NCBI GenBank assembly: GCA_913052425.1
Contig: CAJXEG010000062.1
Span: 1 to 7,799 of the forward strand
DNA from: an uncultured Flavobacteriaceae bacterium
GTDB taxonomy: Bacteria > Bacteroidota > Bacteroidia > Flavobacteriales > Flavobacteriaceae
Direction of reading: 5' to 3'
Length of the DNA stretch: 7,799 nt
In this document: positions 1 through 6,154 of the stretch, piece after piece
How the letters are laid out: each line of letters begins with the position of its first letter
Numbering within the stretch: the stretch's first letter is position 1
Program-made: the position numbers and the translations under genes
The notes under the pieces: model-generated
Database searches by the model: none
The model's input: the letters and a program-made list of their open reading frames with translations, nothing else
What the model was told of the DNA's origin: nothing

Positions 1-469
1 TTTGGGCGGTTTGGGACAGTTGCTTGATCTGTTCCCGATCCAAAACGGCAGCGATCAACAAGATCACATCGGCACCGTGGGCCTTGGCCTCGAACAGTTG
101 GTAGGGGTCAATGATGAATTCTTTTCTCAAAAGCGGAAGTTGGCACACTGCCCGGGCAGCAGTCAAATCTTCCAGACTGCCCCCGAAATATTTTTGATCG
201 GTCAGTACCGACATCCCACAGACCCCCGCTTTTTCATAGCCTTGGGCAACCTGATGGACGGACAAACTGCTGTTGATGTTGTTCCGTGAAGGAGAACGCC
301 GCTTGTGTTCGGCGATGATGCCCGAGGGGCTGTCCTGCAAACGTTGGGACAAGGAAAAACCATCCCGTTCGAACAAGGGTGACTGTTCCCAATAGGCCCG
401 AGGAAATGCTTTTTTTCGCAGCTCGACCTCTTTGATTTTATCGATGATGATGCGGTCTAAGATGGTCAT
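1..469 (-). CDS. trpC: Indole-3-glycerol phosphate synthase TrpC, N-terminal 156 residues (cut by the left window edge)
   Basis: TrpC closes the indole ring, converting carboxyphenylamino-deoxyribulose-5-phosphate to indole-3-glycerol phosphate in the cytosol. Translating the minus strand from ATG 469-467 gives an uninterrupted reading frame to the window edge. It carries the family's IIAEHKRRSPSR stretch (residues 51-62; Glu54 and Lys56 fit the catalytic pair), the segment GVCGMSVLTDQKYFGGS (82-98), and LLRKEFIIDPYQ (113-124), in which Lys116 matches the second catalytic lysine. EAKAHGADVILLIAA (127-141) is the next beta/alpha unit of the TIM barrel. About 100 of the usual 260 residues lie outside the window. 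The start codon overlaps the trpD stop in an ATGA arrangement, so translation is probably coupled. The gene is truncated by the window only; nothing suggests damage. Confidence 0.95.
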   Translation of the reverse strand, partial: MTILDRIIIDKIKEVELRKKAFPRAYWEQSPLFERDGFSLSQRLQDSPSGIIAEHKRRSPSRNNINSSLSVHQVAQGYEKAGVCGMSVLTDQKYFGGSLEDLTAARAVCQLPLLRKEFIIDPYQLFEAKAHGADVILLIAAVLDREQIKQLSQTAQ

Positions 470-1461
470 GCGACACTGAGTTTTTGAAGGGTTTTAAAGG
501 CTTTGGCTGCCTGTCCCGACAAGAGGGCGTCTTTTGCTTTTTCAAATCCCTCCAGCGGGGTGCAGTCGGTGGCAGTGGCAATGGCCATGGCGGCATTGGC
601 GCACACCACATCGTTTTGGGCCGGGCTGCCCTTTCCGTCTAATACAGCCGTAAAAATGGCCGCAGAAGAGGGAACCGTATCCCCACCGCTGATTTGTCTT
701 TTGTCTAATGGTGCCAAACCAAAATCTTGAGGAGCAATAAGGCTTTCTCCACTGTTTCTGATAGCCTTGACAGGGCCGGTCAGTGAAATTTCATCATAGC
801 CATCCAAGGAGTATAAGATGGTAAAATTTTGATCTGTTTTTTGGAAGAGGTAGCCGTAAAGCCTTGCCAATTGTAGATTGAAAACCCCGGTGAGTTGGTG
901 TTGGGGAAAGGCGGGGTTGACCAGTGGCCCGAGCATGTTAAAAAAAGTCTTTACTCCCAGTTCCCTGCGGATGGGTGCCACATTTTTCATGGCCGGATGA
1001 AAGAGTGGTGCATGAAGGACACATATCCCTGCTTGATCGATACACCGCCGAAGAAAATCTTCATCGTTGGAAAATCTGATGCCGAGGTGCTCTAGAACAT
1101 TACTGGATCCACAACCGGAGGATACCCCATAGTTCCCGTGTTTGGCCACTTTTACATCCGTTCCTGCGGTGACAAAAGAGGCCAGGGTTGAAATGTTGAA
1201 GGTGTCCTTGCCGTCTCCGCCCGTTCCGCACAAATCGATGGGGGTGAATTCACTCAAGTCGATGGCCAAACACAGCTTTTGCAGTGCTTTTCTAAAGCCT
1301 TCGAGTTCCTCGAGGGTGATGCTGCGCATCATGAATACGGTCAAAAAAGAGGCGATCTGACTGGGGTTGAACTGCCCCTGGGCAATGCCCGTCAGTATGC
1401 TTTCCGATTCCTTACGGTCCAGGGTTTCGTGTCGGGTCAGGCGGTTGATTATGGCTTTCAT
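466..1461 (-). CDS. trpD: Anthranilate phosphoribosyltransferase TrpD
   Basis: TrpD transfers phosphoribose from PRPP to anthranilate, the second step of the tryptophan branch. The 331-residue product has the normal family length. The glycine-rich PRPP loop GTGGDGKDTFNIST is at residues 79-92, the KHGN motif at 107-110, the GCGSSNVLEHLG segment at 116-127, HPAMKNVAPIRRELG at 155-169 (anthranilate-binding arginine region), and FFNMLGPLVNP at 173-183. The Asp-Glu pair that helps hold Mg-PRPP is visible as GYDEIS (221-226). The N-terminal helical domain (1-65) is complete. It starts 3 nt after the trpG stop and its TGA overlaps the trpC ATG, so it is an internal gene of the operon. It is a stand-alone enzyme, not fused to a glutaminase domain as in some enterobacteria. 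Confidence 0.97.
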   Translation of the reverse strand: MKAIINRLTRHETLDRKESESILTGIAQGQFNPSQIASFLTVFMMRSITLEELEGFRKALQKLCLAIDLSEFTPIDLCGTGGDGKDTFNISTLASFVTAGTDVKVAKHGNYGVSSGCGSSNVLEHLGIRFSNDEDFLRRCIDQAGICVLHAPLFHPAMKNVAPIRRELGVKTFFNMLGPLVNPAFPQHQLTGVFNLQLARLYGYLFQKTDQNFTILYSLDGYDEISLTGPVKAIRNSGESLIAPQDFGLAPLDKRQISGGDTVPSSAAIFTAVLDGKGSPAQNDVVCANAAMAIATATDCTPLEGFEKAKDALLSGQAAKAFKTLQKLSVA

Positions 1462-1464
1462 GGT

Positions 1465-2028
1465 TTAGGTGTTGATCCAGTTTTCTAATATTTTTTTCCC
1501 ATGGGGGGTCAAGATGGATTCGGGGTGGAATTGTACGGCTCTCAGGGGCAGACTTTTGTGTCTGAGTGACATCAGTTGCTGGTTGTCATCAAAAGAGGTG
1601 GCGACCAAATCCTGAGGCAATGGGGTTTGAACCACCCAGGAATGGTAGCGTCCCACCTCAAAACTTTGAGGTAAGTCTTTGAACAAGAGGTCGTCTTCGG
1701 CTACCCTTAGCGGTGTGGCTACGCCGTGGAAAACGGTATCCAAATTGACCAGACTGGCGCCAAAAACTTCTCCTATGGCCTGTTGCCCCAAACACACCCC
1801 CAGAATTTTTTTGGTGGAGGCGTATTTTTCGATAGTGGCTTTGAGCAATCCCGCCTCGTCCGGAATACCGGGGCCGGGGGAGAGCAAGAGGTATTCATAA
1901 GCCTCGGGCTCGGAAAGCTCAAATTGATCGTTCCGCCTCACGGTGACCTCGGCGCCCAATTCCTCCAGATAATGAACCAAATTGTAGGTGAAGGAGTCGT
2001 AATTATCTATGACAAATATTTTTTTCAT
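1465..2028 (-). CDS. trpG: Anthranilate synthase glutamine amidotransferase subunit TrpG
   Basis: TrpG hydrolyses glutamine and passes ammonia to TrpE for anthranilate synthesis. The 187-residue product is a complete class I glutamine amidotransferase. It shows the N-terminal FVIDNYDSFTYNL (residues 5-17), LLSPGPGIPDEAG (48-60) forming the oxyanion region, the nucleophile in GVCLGQQAIGE (Cys79), RYHSWVV (127-133) and AVQFHPESILT (164-174), which supplies His168 and Glu170 of the triad. It lies 2 nt downstream of trpE, which fits stoichiometric production of the two subunits. In some bacteria TrpG also serves PabB; here the trp context makes anthranilate synthase the main role. Confidence 0.97.
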   Translation of the reverse strand: MKKIFVIDNYDSFTYNLVHYLEELGAEVTVRRNDQFELSEPEAYEYLLLSPGPGIPDEAGLLKATIEKYASTKKILGVCLGQQAIGEVFGASLVNLDTVFHGVATPLRVAEDDLLFKDLPQSFEVGRYHSWVVQTPLPQDLVATSFDDNQQLMSLRHKSLPLRAVQFHPESILTPHGKKILENWINT

Positions 2029-2030
2029 GC

Positions 2031-3434
2031 TTATATTTTTTCAGCCAGTGTTAGGGCTTTGTCCAAGGCCCCGAGTTTGTTGTAGACTTCTTGTAATTCG
2101 TTTTCCGGTACAGATTTTGACACGATGCCCGCCCCGGCTTGGTAGTGGAGTTGTTGGTTTTTGCTCATAAAGGAACGGATGATGATGCAGTGGTTAAAGT
2201 TGCCTTGAAAATCCATATATCCCAATGCCCCTCCATAGGCGTTTCGGGCAGTGTTCTCGTATCGGTCAATGAGTTGTAGGGCCATGTGCTTAGGTGCTCC
2301 ACTGAGGGTTCCCGCCGGAAAGGTGTCGGCCACCACTTGAAAGGTTTTAGCCTTGGGTTTGAGGAAGGCCGTTACTTTGGAAACCAAGTGAATGACGTGG
2401 GAGAAAAATTGTATTTCCCTGTTTTTTTCTACAACAACTCCGGTTCCGTTGCGGCTGAGGTCGTTGCGGGCAAGATCGACAAGCATCACATGCTCGCTGT
2501 TTTCTTTGGGATCGGCTGCCAGTCGCTCGGCCGAGGCACGGTCTTCAGCGTCGTTCCCCGTTCGCCTAAAGGTACCCGCAATGGGGTGAATCTCTGCTTT
2601 TCCCTGCTCCACCACCAGTTGGGCCTCGGGCGAACTGCCAAAGATCTTGAAATCCCCATAGTCAAAAAAGAACAGATAGGGCGAGGGGTTGACGGATCTC
2701 AATGTGCGGTATACATTGAATTCGTCTCCCGAAAAGCCCTGTGAAAATCGGCGCGAAAGCACCAGCTGAAAAACATCTCCCCTAAAACAGTGCTCTTTGG
2801 CCTTTTTGACCAAGGCCGTAAATTCCTCATCTGTGAGGTTGGAGGCTTTGTCGCCCTGTTTTTTGAATTGATAGGCGGTGGTATTGTCTTTTTTAAGGAT
2901 TTTTTCGATTTGATCCAGATTGTCTGAGCCGTCGTAACTGTGAGAAAACAAATGCGCTTCGTGATTGAAAAGACTGATGGCGATAATGTTTTGATAAACG
3001 GCATAGTAGATTTCGGGCAGCTCCAAATTGCTTTTGTCCGTCCTTAGGGTCAAATGATCAAAATGGGCCACGGCCTCGTGGGCGATAAATCCAAAAAGTC
3101 CGTTGGTGATGAACTTAAAAGGATATTTTTTGGATTCAAATTGTCGGGCAAAATCTTGAACCAATTGTGGTACTGAGTCCACTGCGGTCAAACTTTTTTC
3201 TTGATGGCTACCGTCGGGAAAAGTACAGTTGATTTTTCCCCCGCCTATACTTAGGGTGGCAATGGGATTGCAACAGATGTAGGAGAAGTTGTTGGCCCGA
3301 GCGTCGTAATCACTGCTTTCCAGCAAAAGGCTGTGGGGGAATTGATCCCTGATTTTGAGATAGACGCTGACCGGGGTTAGGGTGTCGGCCAGGATTTTTT
3401 GATGTTTAGAATGTAGTTTAAACCTTGGATGCAT
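2031..3434 (-). CDS. trpE: Anthranilate synthase component I TrpE
   Basis: TrpE converts chorismate plus ammonia (from TrpG) to anthranilate and pyruvate; it is normally the feedback-inhibited entry enzyme. The 467-residue product is full length. The N-terminal domain contains LLESSDYDARANNFSYI (residues 37-53), which matches the LLES allosteric tryptophan site, and NPSPYLFF (249-256) is the second tryptophan-contact motif, so feedback inhibition is probably retained. The chorismate-binding domain shows PIAGTFRR (284-291), ENSEHVMLVDLARNDL (311-326), GTLSGAPK (375-382), GGALGYMDFQG (401-411) and GAGIVSKSVPENE (434-446). These motifs favour TrpE over PabB, as do the trp neighbours and the upstream Trp-codon leader. 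The start at 3434 lies 11 nt after the attenuator U-tract; no Shine-Dalgarno sequence is visible, as usual in Bacteroidota. Confidence 0.97.
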   Translation of the reverse strand: MHPRFKLHSKHQKILADTLTPVSVYLKIRDQFPHSLLLESSDYDARANNFSYICCNPIATLSIGGGKINCTFPDGSHQEKSLTAVDSVPQLVQDFARQFESKKYPFKFITNGLFGFIAHEAVAHFDHLTLRTDKSNLELPEIYYAVYQNIIAISLFNHEAHLFSHSYDGSDNLDQIEKILKKDNTTAYQFKKQGDKASNLTDEEFTALVKKAKEHCFRGDVFQLVLSRRFSQGFSGDEFNVYRTLRSVNPSPYLFFFDYGDFKIFGSSPEAQLVVEQGKAEIHPIAGTFRRTGNDAEDRASAERLAADPKENSEHVMLVDLARNDLSRNGTGVVVEKNREIQFFSHVIHLVSKVTAFLKPKAKTFQVVADTFPAGTLSGAPKHMALQLIDRYENTARNAYGGALGYMDFQGNFNHCIIIRSFMSKNQQLHYQAGAGIVSKSVPENELQEVYNKLGALDKALTLAEKI

Positions 3435-3445
3435 GGTGTAAAATT

Positions 3446-3476
3446 AAAAAAGGCTTGTCGTGATGACAAGCCTTTT
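3446..3476 (-). terminator. Intrinsic terminator of the trp attenuator
   Basis: On the minus strand a 12-bp perfect stem (3476-3465 with 3459-3448, including the GGCTTGTC/GACAAGCC core) encloses a 5-nt ATCAC loop. It is followed by a run of six T residues (3451-3446, partly inside the stem) and then AATTTT. This is a standard Rho-independent terminator, but it lies before trpE, 11 nt from its start codon, and after a Trp-codon mini-ORF. That placement marks it as an attenuator rather than only the end of the upstream yceI unit, although it could also stop yceI readthrough. Confidence 0.92.
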
Positions 3477-3492
3477 GTATGGATATTTCAGG

Positions 3493-3516
3493 ATCACGAA
3501 TTGATTAAATCAGTTC
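3493..3516 (-). promoter_or_regulatory. Candidate anti-terminator/pause segment of the trp leader RNA
   Basis: The RNA segment UCGUGAU (3499-3493) is fully complementary to AUCACGA (3464-3458), which is the terminator loop plus the first two bases of its 3' arm. Pairing them would disrupt the terminator. The same segment overlaps the end of a small upstream hairpin (3516-3498: GAA and UGAU pairing with AUCA and UUC across a C-A mismatch), so two structures compete. The segment starts 5 nt after the mini-ORF stop codon. A ribosome waiting at the stop would cover it, whereas a ribosome stalled at the Trp codons would leave it free. The complementarity is seen directly; the switching is inferred. 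The 7-bp pairing is short. Confidence 0.55.
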
Positions 3517-3552
3517 GCTCCACCAGCTCATGTTATTTTTTTTAAAATTCAT
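3505..3552 (-). CDS. trpL: trp operon leader peptide with tandem Trp codons
   Basis: A 15-codon ORF reads MNFKKNNMSWWSELI and ends in TAA at 3507-3505. It has two consecutive TGG codons (3525-3520), very unlikely by chance in so short a frame just upstream of trpE. The predicted transcription start, about 5-7 nt after the -7 element, falls at or next to the first ATG (3552-3550). The inner ATG (3531-3529), preceded by an A-rich stretch, may therefore be the true start, giving the 8-residue MSWWSELI. The peptide would act only by ribosome stalling when charged tRNA-Trp is scarce, which would favour the anti-terminator and transcription of trpEGDC. The Bacteroid-trp RNA motif described in this phylum has the same design. 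Confidence 0.85.
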   Translation of the reverse strand: MNFKKNNMSWWSELI

Positions 3553-3556
3553 AGGA

Positions 3557-3586
3557 CAAATATATATGAAAAATAATTTAAAACAA
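3557..3586 (-). promoter_or_regulatory. trp operon promoter, Bacteroidota type
   Basis: Minus strand: the -7 box TATATTTG (3564-3557) fits TAnnTTTG exactly. TTG (3586-3584) lies 19 nt upstream as the -33 element. This is the sigma-ABfr class spacing, and the marR promoter in this window uses the same 19-nt spacer. Transcription should start near 3552-3550 and run through the leader peptide and attenuator into trpE. Confidence 0.8.
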
Positions 3587-3596
3587 CTTGAAGTTG
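3584..3596. repeat. Short inverted repeat overlapping the trp -33 element
   Basis: CAACTTGAAGTTG is a perfect inverted repeat with 6-bp arms and one central base, lying 11 nt beyond the yceI stop codon. Read on the minus strand it is followed by a T-rich run (TTTTAAATTATTTTT). It could be a weak terminator for yceI, although its loop is cramped and the stem is AT-rich, or an operator covering the -33 element of the trp promoter. It may also be chance. Confidence 0.3.
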
Positions 3597-3607
3597 AATT
3601 TTTCAGC

Positions 3608-4186
3608 CTAATTCCACTGTAGGCTTACTTCCATCCTGATGTCGTCTAGAATGAGTTTATCTCCGAGATTTTCAAAAAAAGAACCGGAACGGAAAAGCAC
3701 ATTGTATTTGGATCGGTCAAAAGTCATTTTGGCCACTGCGGTTTTCTTGTCTCCCAGGGTTATGGTACAATCGATGGGGTGTTTGATTCCCTTGATGGTC
3801 AATTCGCCATAGAGGGTTTGTGTGTTGCCATCGACTTTGGCTTTTTGGGTGATTTTAAGGGTGGCCATTGGATTCTTTTCCACACTGAAAAAGTCGTCGG
3901 ATCTGAGGTGCCCTTCAAGTTTTGCCTTTCCGCCCCCGCTGAGGTCTTCGACGGTGAGGGAAGTCATGTCTACGACAAAGTTTCCACCGGTAATGACACC
4001 GTCTTGAAGGTCGATTTGAGCTTCTTTAAAGCTGAGGTTACCGAAGTGGGTTTTTCCGGTGAGCTCTTCTCCGTACCAACGGATATTGCTTTGGGCCGTA
4101 TTGGCCGTTAGGCTTTGGGCTTGACTCCAGCCAAAGGCCAAAAGGATCAAACTGATGGATAGCAGTAATTGAAATGGTTTTTTCAT
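3608..4186 (-). CDS. YceI family periplasmic lipid-binding protein
   Basis: A 192-residue protein with a signal peptide (MKKPFQLLLSISLILLAFGW, likely cut near SQA-Q at about residue 23), so it is exported to the periplasm. The mature part is a single YceI lipocalin-like barrel. FSVEKNPMATLKI (100-112), ELTIKGIKHPI (128-138) and the C-terminal FDRSKYNVLFRSGS with FENLGDKLI (156-179) are typical of the family. YceI members bind isoprenoid-type lipids, but the ligand and physiological role are mostly unknown, and no catalytic residues are expected. It starts 18 nt after the marR stop on the same strand, so the two are almost certainly one operon. The role of this copy cannot be set from sequence. 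Confidence 0.9.
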   Translation of the reverse strand: MKKPFQLLLSISLILLAFGWSQAQSLTANTAQSNIRWYGEELTGKTHFGNLSFKEAQIDLQDGVITGGNFVVDMTSLTVEDLSGGGKAKLEGHLRSDDFFSVEKNPMATLKITQKAKVDGNTQTLYGELTIKGIKHPIDCTITLGDKKTAVAKMTFDRSKYNVLFRSGSFFENLGDKLILDDIRMEVSLQWN

Positions 4187-4204
4187 TGTTTTAAAATTTA
4201 AAGA

Positions 4205-4636
4205 TTAATGATTTAAAGTGATTTTATTGATTAAGCTTCTGAGGGTTCTTTGTTCTTCCAAGTTTAAGGGTTGCAATATGGCAGCCTCGGTTTCTTGGAT
4301 TTTGGTATCGAGTTGACTTAAAACCTCCAAGCCCTTGTCTGTAATGGTGATTTCAATCTTTCTTCTGTTTTCTTTACAAGTTTTTCGGACCACCAATTCC
4401 TTTACAATTAATTTGTCTACCAAGCGGGTGGTGTTGCTCATTTTGTGTATCATCCGTTTTTGGACGGTTTGTAAATTTGCAGGTATTCCCTTGCGTCCTC
4501 TTAATATTCTTAGTAAATTGAATTGTTGTAATGAAATATCGGCGGACTTTAGGGTGTTTCCAATATATTCTTCAACTTTGCATCCCGCTTTGAGGATTCC
4601 CACTACCGTGTTTTTGGCTAGATCTAATGATTTCAT
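4205..4636 (-). CDS. MarR family transcriptional regulator
   Basis: A 143-residue winged helix-turn-helix protein of normal MarR length, expected to act as a dimer. The N-terminal helices (1-30) and ISLQQFNLLRILRG (34-47) form the dimerisation/linker part. QTVQKRMIHKMSNTTRLVDKL (56-76) is the HTH with its recognition helix, and VRKTCKENRRKIEITITDKG (83-102) is the beta wing. Cysteines at 19 and 87 are present; thiol sensing as in OhrR is possible but unproven. It is the first gene of a marR-yceI operon and is divergent from the rhodanese gene across 111 bp. A palindrome over its own -7 box suggests autorepression. It probably controls yceI and possibly the divergent gene; the inducer is unknown. 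Confidence 0.92.
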   Translation of the reverse strand: MKSLDLAKNTVVGILKAGCKVEEYIGNTLKSADISLQQFNLLRILRGRKGIPANLQTVQKRMIHKMSNTTRLVDKLIVKELVVRKTCKENRRKIEITITDKGLEVLSQLDTKIQETEAAILQPLNLEEQRTLRSLINKITLNH

Positions 4637-4638
4637 AT

Positions 4639-4666
4639 TTGTTACAACAACTTTTGTTTGTACAAA
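4639..4666. promoter_or_regulatory. Candidate MarR operator: two related palindromes
   Basis: TTTGTACAAA (4657-4666) is a perfect 10-bp palindrome overlapping the marR -7 box by four bases and covering its expected start site. A second element, TTGT-T-ACAA (4639-4647), lies between it and the marR start codon. Both share TTGT/ACAA half-sites. MarR-family repressors commonly bind such palindromes in their own promoters. The repeats are seen directly; their use as an operator is inferred. Confidence 0.5.
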
Positions 4667-4692
4667 TGTATTATAAAATTACACATCTCCAA
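4663..4692 (-). promoter_or_regulatory. marR-yceI promoter, Bacteroidota type
   Basis: Minus strand: TACATTTG (4670-4663) matches the TAnnTTTG -7 consensus, with TTG (4692-4690) exactly 19 nt upstream as the -33 element. The start of transcription would be near 4657, inside the TTTGTACAAA palindrome and about 20 nt before the marR ATG. Confidence 0.75.
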
Positions 4693-4724
4693 GAGAATTG
4701 ATTTTTTTTTTGGCGTAAGTCTAT

Positions 4725-4732
4725 TAAATTTG
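4725..4732 (+). promoter_or_regulatory. Possible -7 element for the rhodanese gene
   Basis: TAAATTTG fits TAnnTTTG and lies 15 nt before the rhodanese ATG. The -33 match is poor: the nearest upstream TTG (4698-4700) is 24 nt away, beyond the usual spacing, and a T10 run (4702-4711) fills the spacer. The call is therefore tentative. Confidence 0.45.
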
Positions 4733-4747
4733 AATTAAAAATAAAAA

Positions 4748-5053
4748 ATGGATTTATCACAAGAGGAGTGGAAAAATCAGTTTGAAGCCGATGAGAATGC
4801 TTTTTTACTTGACGTAAGAACATTGGGAGAATTTGAGGAAGGACATATCCCCAATGCAACATTGCTGGACATTCGTCAAGCCGCAGCATTTATGGAAGGG
4901 ATTCAATCTTTGGACCTCTCCAAGAATTACTATGTTTATTGTCGTTCTGGCGCGCGCAGTGCCCAAGCCTGTCAACTAATGAATCAGTTGGGCATTGATA
5001 CCACCTACAATTTGCTGGGTGGATTTATGGAATGGGAGGGGGCGTCTGCCTAG
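4748..5053 (+). CDS. Single-domain rhodanese-like protein
   Basis: A 101-residue cytosolic protein made of one rhodanese domain, close in size to GlpE/PspE-type sulfurtransferases. It has LLDVRTLGEFEEGHIPNA (residues 20-37, the CH2A-type motif) and the active loop CRSGAR (65-70) with Cys65 as the persulfide-carrying nucleophile. The six-residue loop is the size typical of sulfur-transferring rhodaneses rather than Cdc25-like phosphatases. The C-terminal YNLLGGFMEWEG (87-98) is the usual end of the domain. No signal peptide is present. The gene is divergent from marR and 33 nt upstream of the DUF2851 frame. The sulfur donor and acceptor cannot be told from sequence. Confidence 0.92.
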   Translation: MDLSQEEWKNQFEADENAFLLDVRTLGEFEEGHIPNATLLDIRQAAAFMEGIQSLDLSKNYYVYCRSGARSAQACQLMNQLGIDTTYNLLGGFMEWEGASA

Positions 5054-5086
5054 ACGTTTCCGCTAATTTAATGACCCCAAATCGAG

Positions 5087-6154
5087 ATGAAAGAAGACTT
5101 TCTACATTATCTTTGGCGATTCCAAAAACTGGGACGCTTTGCCCTTTGTACCGTATCTGCAGCCCCCATTAGGGTTGTGCATCCCGGCCTTCCCCCCCCG
5201 GAAGGGGGCCCCGACTTTACCCATGCTAAAATATGGATCGGAGATACCCTGTGGGCCGGTGCGCTGGAACTTCACCTCAAAGCTTCTTATTGGTATTATC
5301 ACAGACATCACCTGGATAAAGGTTATGATTCGGTCATCCTCCATGTGGTGTGGGATAATGATGCTGAAGTTTGTTATCCGTCAGGGCGATTGATCCCCTG
5401 TCTGGAATTGTCAAAACGGATTGCACCCCACGGGATGGATGCCTATTTCCAAAAATTTAAAAAAATACCCCACTGGATCTCCTGTGAAAAAAATATAAGC
5501 CAGTTTCCCGCCTTCCAATGGCAAAACTGGAAAGAACGCCTCTATTTTGAGCGTTTGGAGGAGAAAACCCAACTCATTTTCAGGCTTTTAGAAGTCCATA
5601 AAAATAATTGGGATGCCACTCTGTTTCAGCTTTTGGCCAAAAATTTTGGATTGAACCAAAAAGGTAATGTATTTCTTAAATGGGCGCAGTACCTTCCCTT
5701 TAGTATCATTCGGAAAAACTGCGCCGAGCCCCACATGTTGGAGGCCCTTTTTATTGGGATCTCGGGTTTGTTGCAAGGGGAAATGACCGCCCCCTACAAA
5801 AAACGCCTGCGTGACCATTATGATTACCTCAAACAAAAATTCAGCTTTGAGGATATCCCGGGGCTGAAAGTCAATTTTAGAAGTTTGCGCCCCTCCAATT
5901 TTCCCGCCATTCGCTTGTCACAATTGGTGCAATTCTACACCCAAACCCCCCGGCCATTTGCACAACTGATTGAGGCAAAAGAACCCGGGGATTTGTCGTG
6001 GATTCGCAAAGTGGGCGTATCCGATTTTTGGAAAACCCATTATACCTTTAATCAGGAGTCGGCCTCTGGCCCCAAACGCTTGTCTCAATCTTTTTTTGAG
6101 TTGTTGATGATCAATACTTTGATCCCGCTGCGATTTGCCTATGCTCAAAAATAA
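5087..6154 (+). CDS. DUF2851 family protein, open part of the frame (C-terminally truncated)
   Basis: The 355-residue product belongs to DUF2851, a family of unknown function common in Bacteroidota. Recognisable blocks are the N-terminal KEDFLHYLWRF (2-12), GPDFTHAKIWIG (41-52), LELHLKASYWYYHRHH (60-75), YDSVILHVVWDND (80-92), WKERLYFERLEEK (147-159), NNWDATLFQLLAKNFGLN (173-190), RPSNFPAIRLSQLVQFY (268-284), FWKTHYTF (316-323) and LLMINTLIPLRFAYA (339-353). No signal peptide or membrane segment is seen. Relatives run to about 420 residues. Here TAA at 6152-6154 ends the frame early, while the rest of the family sequence follows in the same frame, so the product lacks the conserved Cys-containing tail. 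It may be a young pseudogene or a truncated protein. Two positions that I recall as conserved also look altered (Ala59, Tyr68). Confidence 0.85.
   Translation: MKEDFLHYLWRFQKLGRFALCTVSAAPIRVVHPGLPPPEGGPDFTHAKIWIGDTLWAGALELHLKASYWYYHRHHLDKGYDSVILHVVWDNDAEVCYPSGRLIPCLELSKRIAPHGMDAYFQKFKKIPHWISCEKNISQFPAFQWQNWKERLYFERLEEKTQLIFRLLEVHKNNWDATLFQLLAKNFGLNQKGNVFLKWAQYLPFSIIRKNCAEPHMLEALFIGISGLLQGEMTAPYKKRLRDHYDYLKQKFSFEDIPGLKVNFRSLRPSNFPAIRLSQLVQFYTQTPRPFAQLIEAKEPGDLSWIRKVGVSDFWKTHYTFNQESASGPKRLSQSFFELLMINTLIPLRFAYAQK
5192..5199 (+). repeat. C8 homopolymer in the DUF2851 gene
   Basis: Eight consecutive C residues encode part of GLPPPEGG (residues 34-41) just before the conserved GPDF motif, and CCTTCC/GGAAGG arms flank most of the run. 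Such a tract is prone to slippage or sequencing error, but the reading frame is intact through it here. Confidence 0.5.

Noticed and set aside
2..289. Plus-strand open frame at the left edge.
   Set aside because: The opposite strand encodes unmistakable TrpC motifs (AEHKRRSPS, RKEFIIDPYQ), so this frame is only its shadow.
5190..5213. GC-rich hairpin (CCTTCC, C run, GGAAGG) as a terminator or regulatory structure.
   Set aside because: It lies inside the conserved coding part of DUF2851 and has no following T run; it is a by-product of the Pro/Gly codons.
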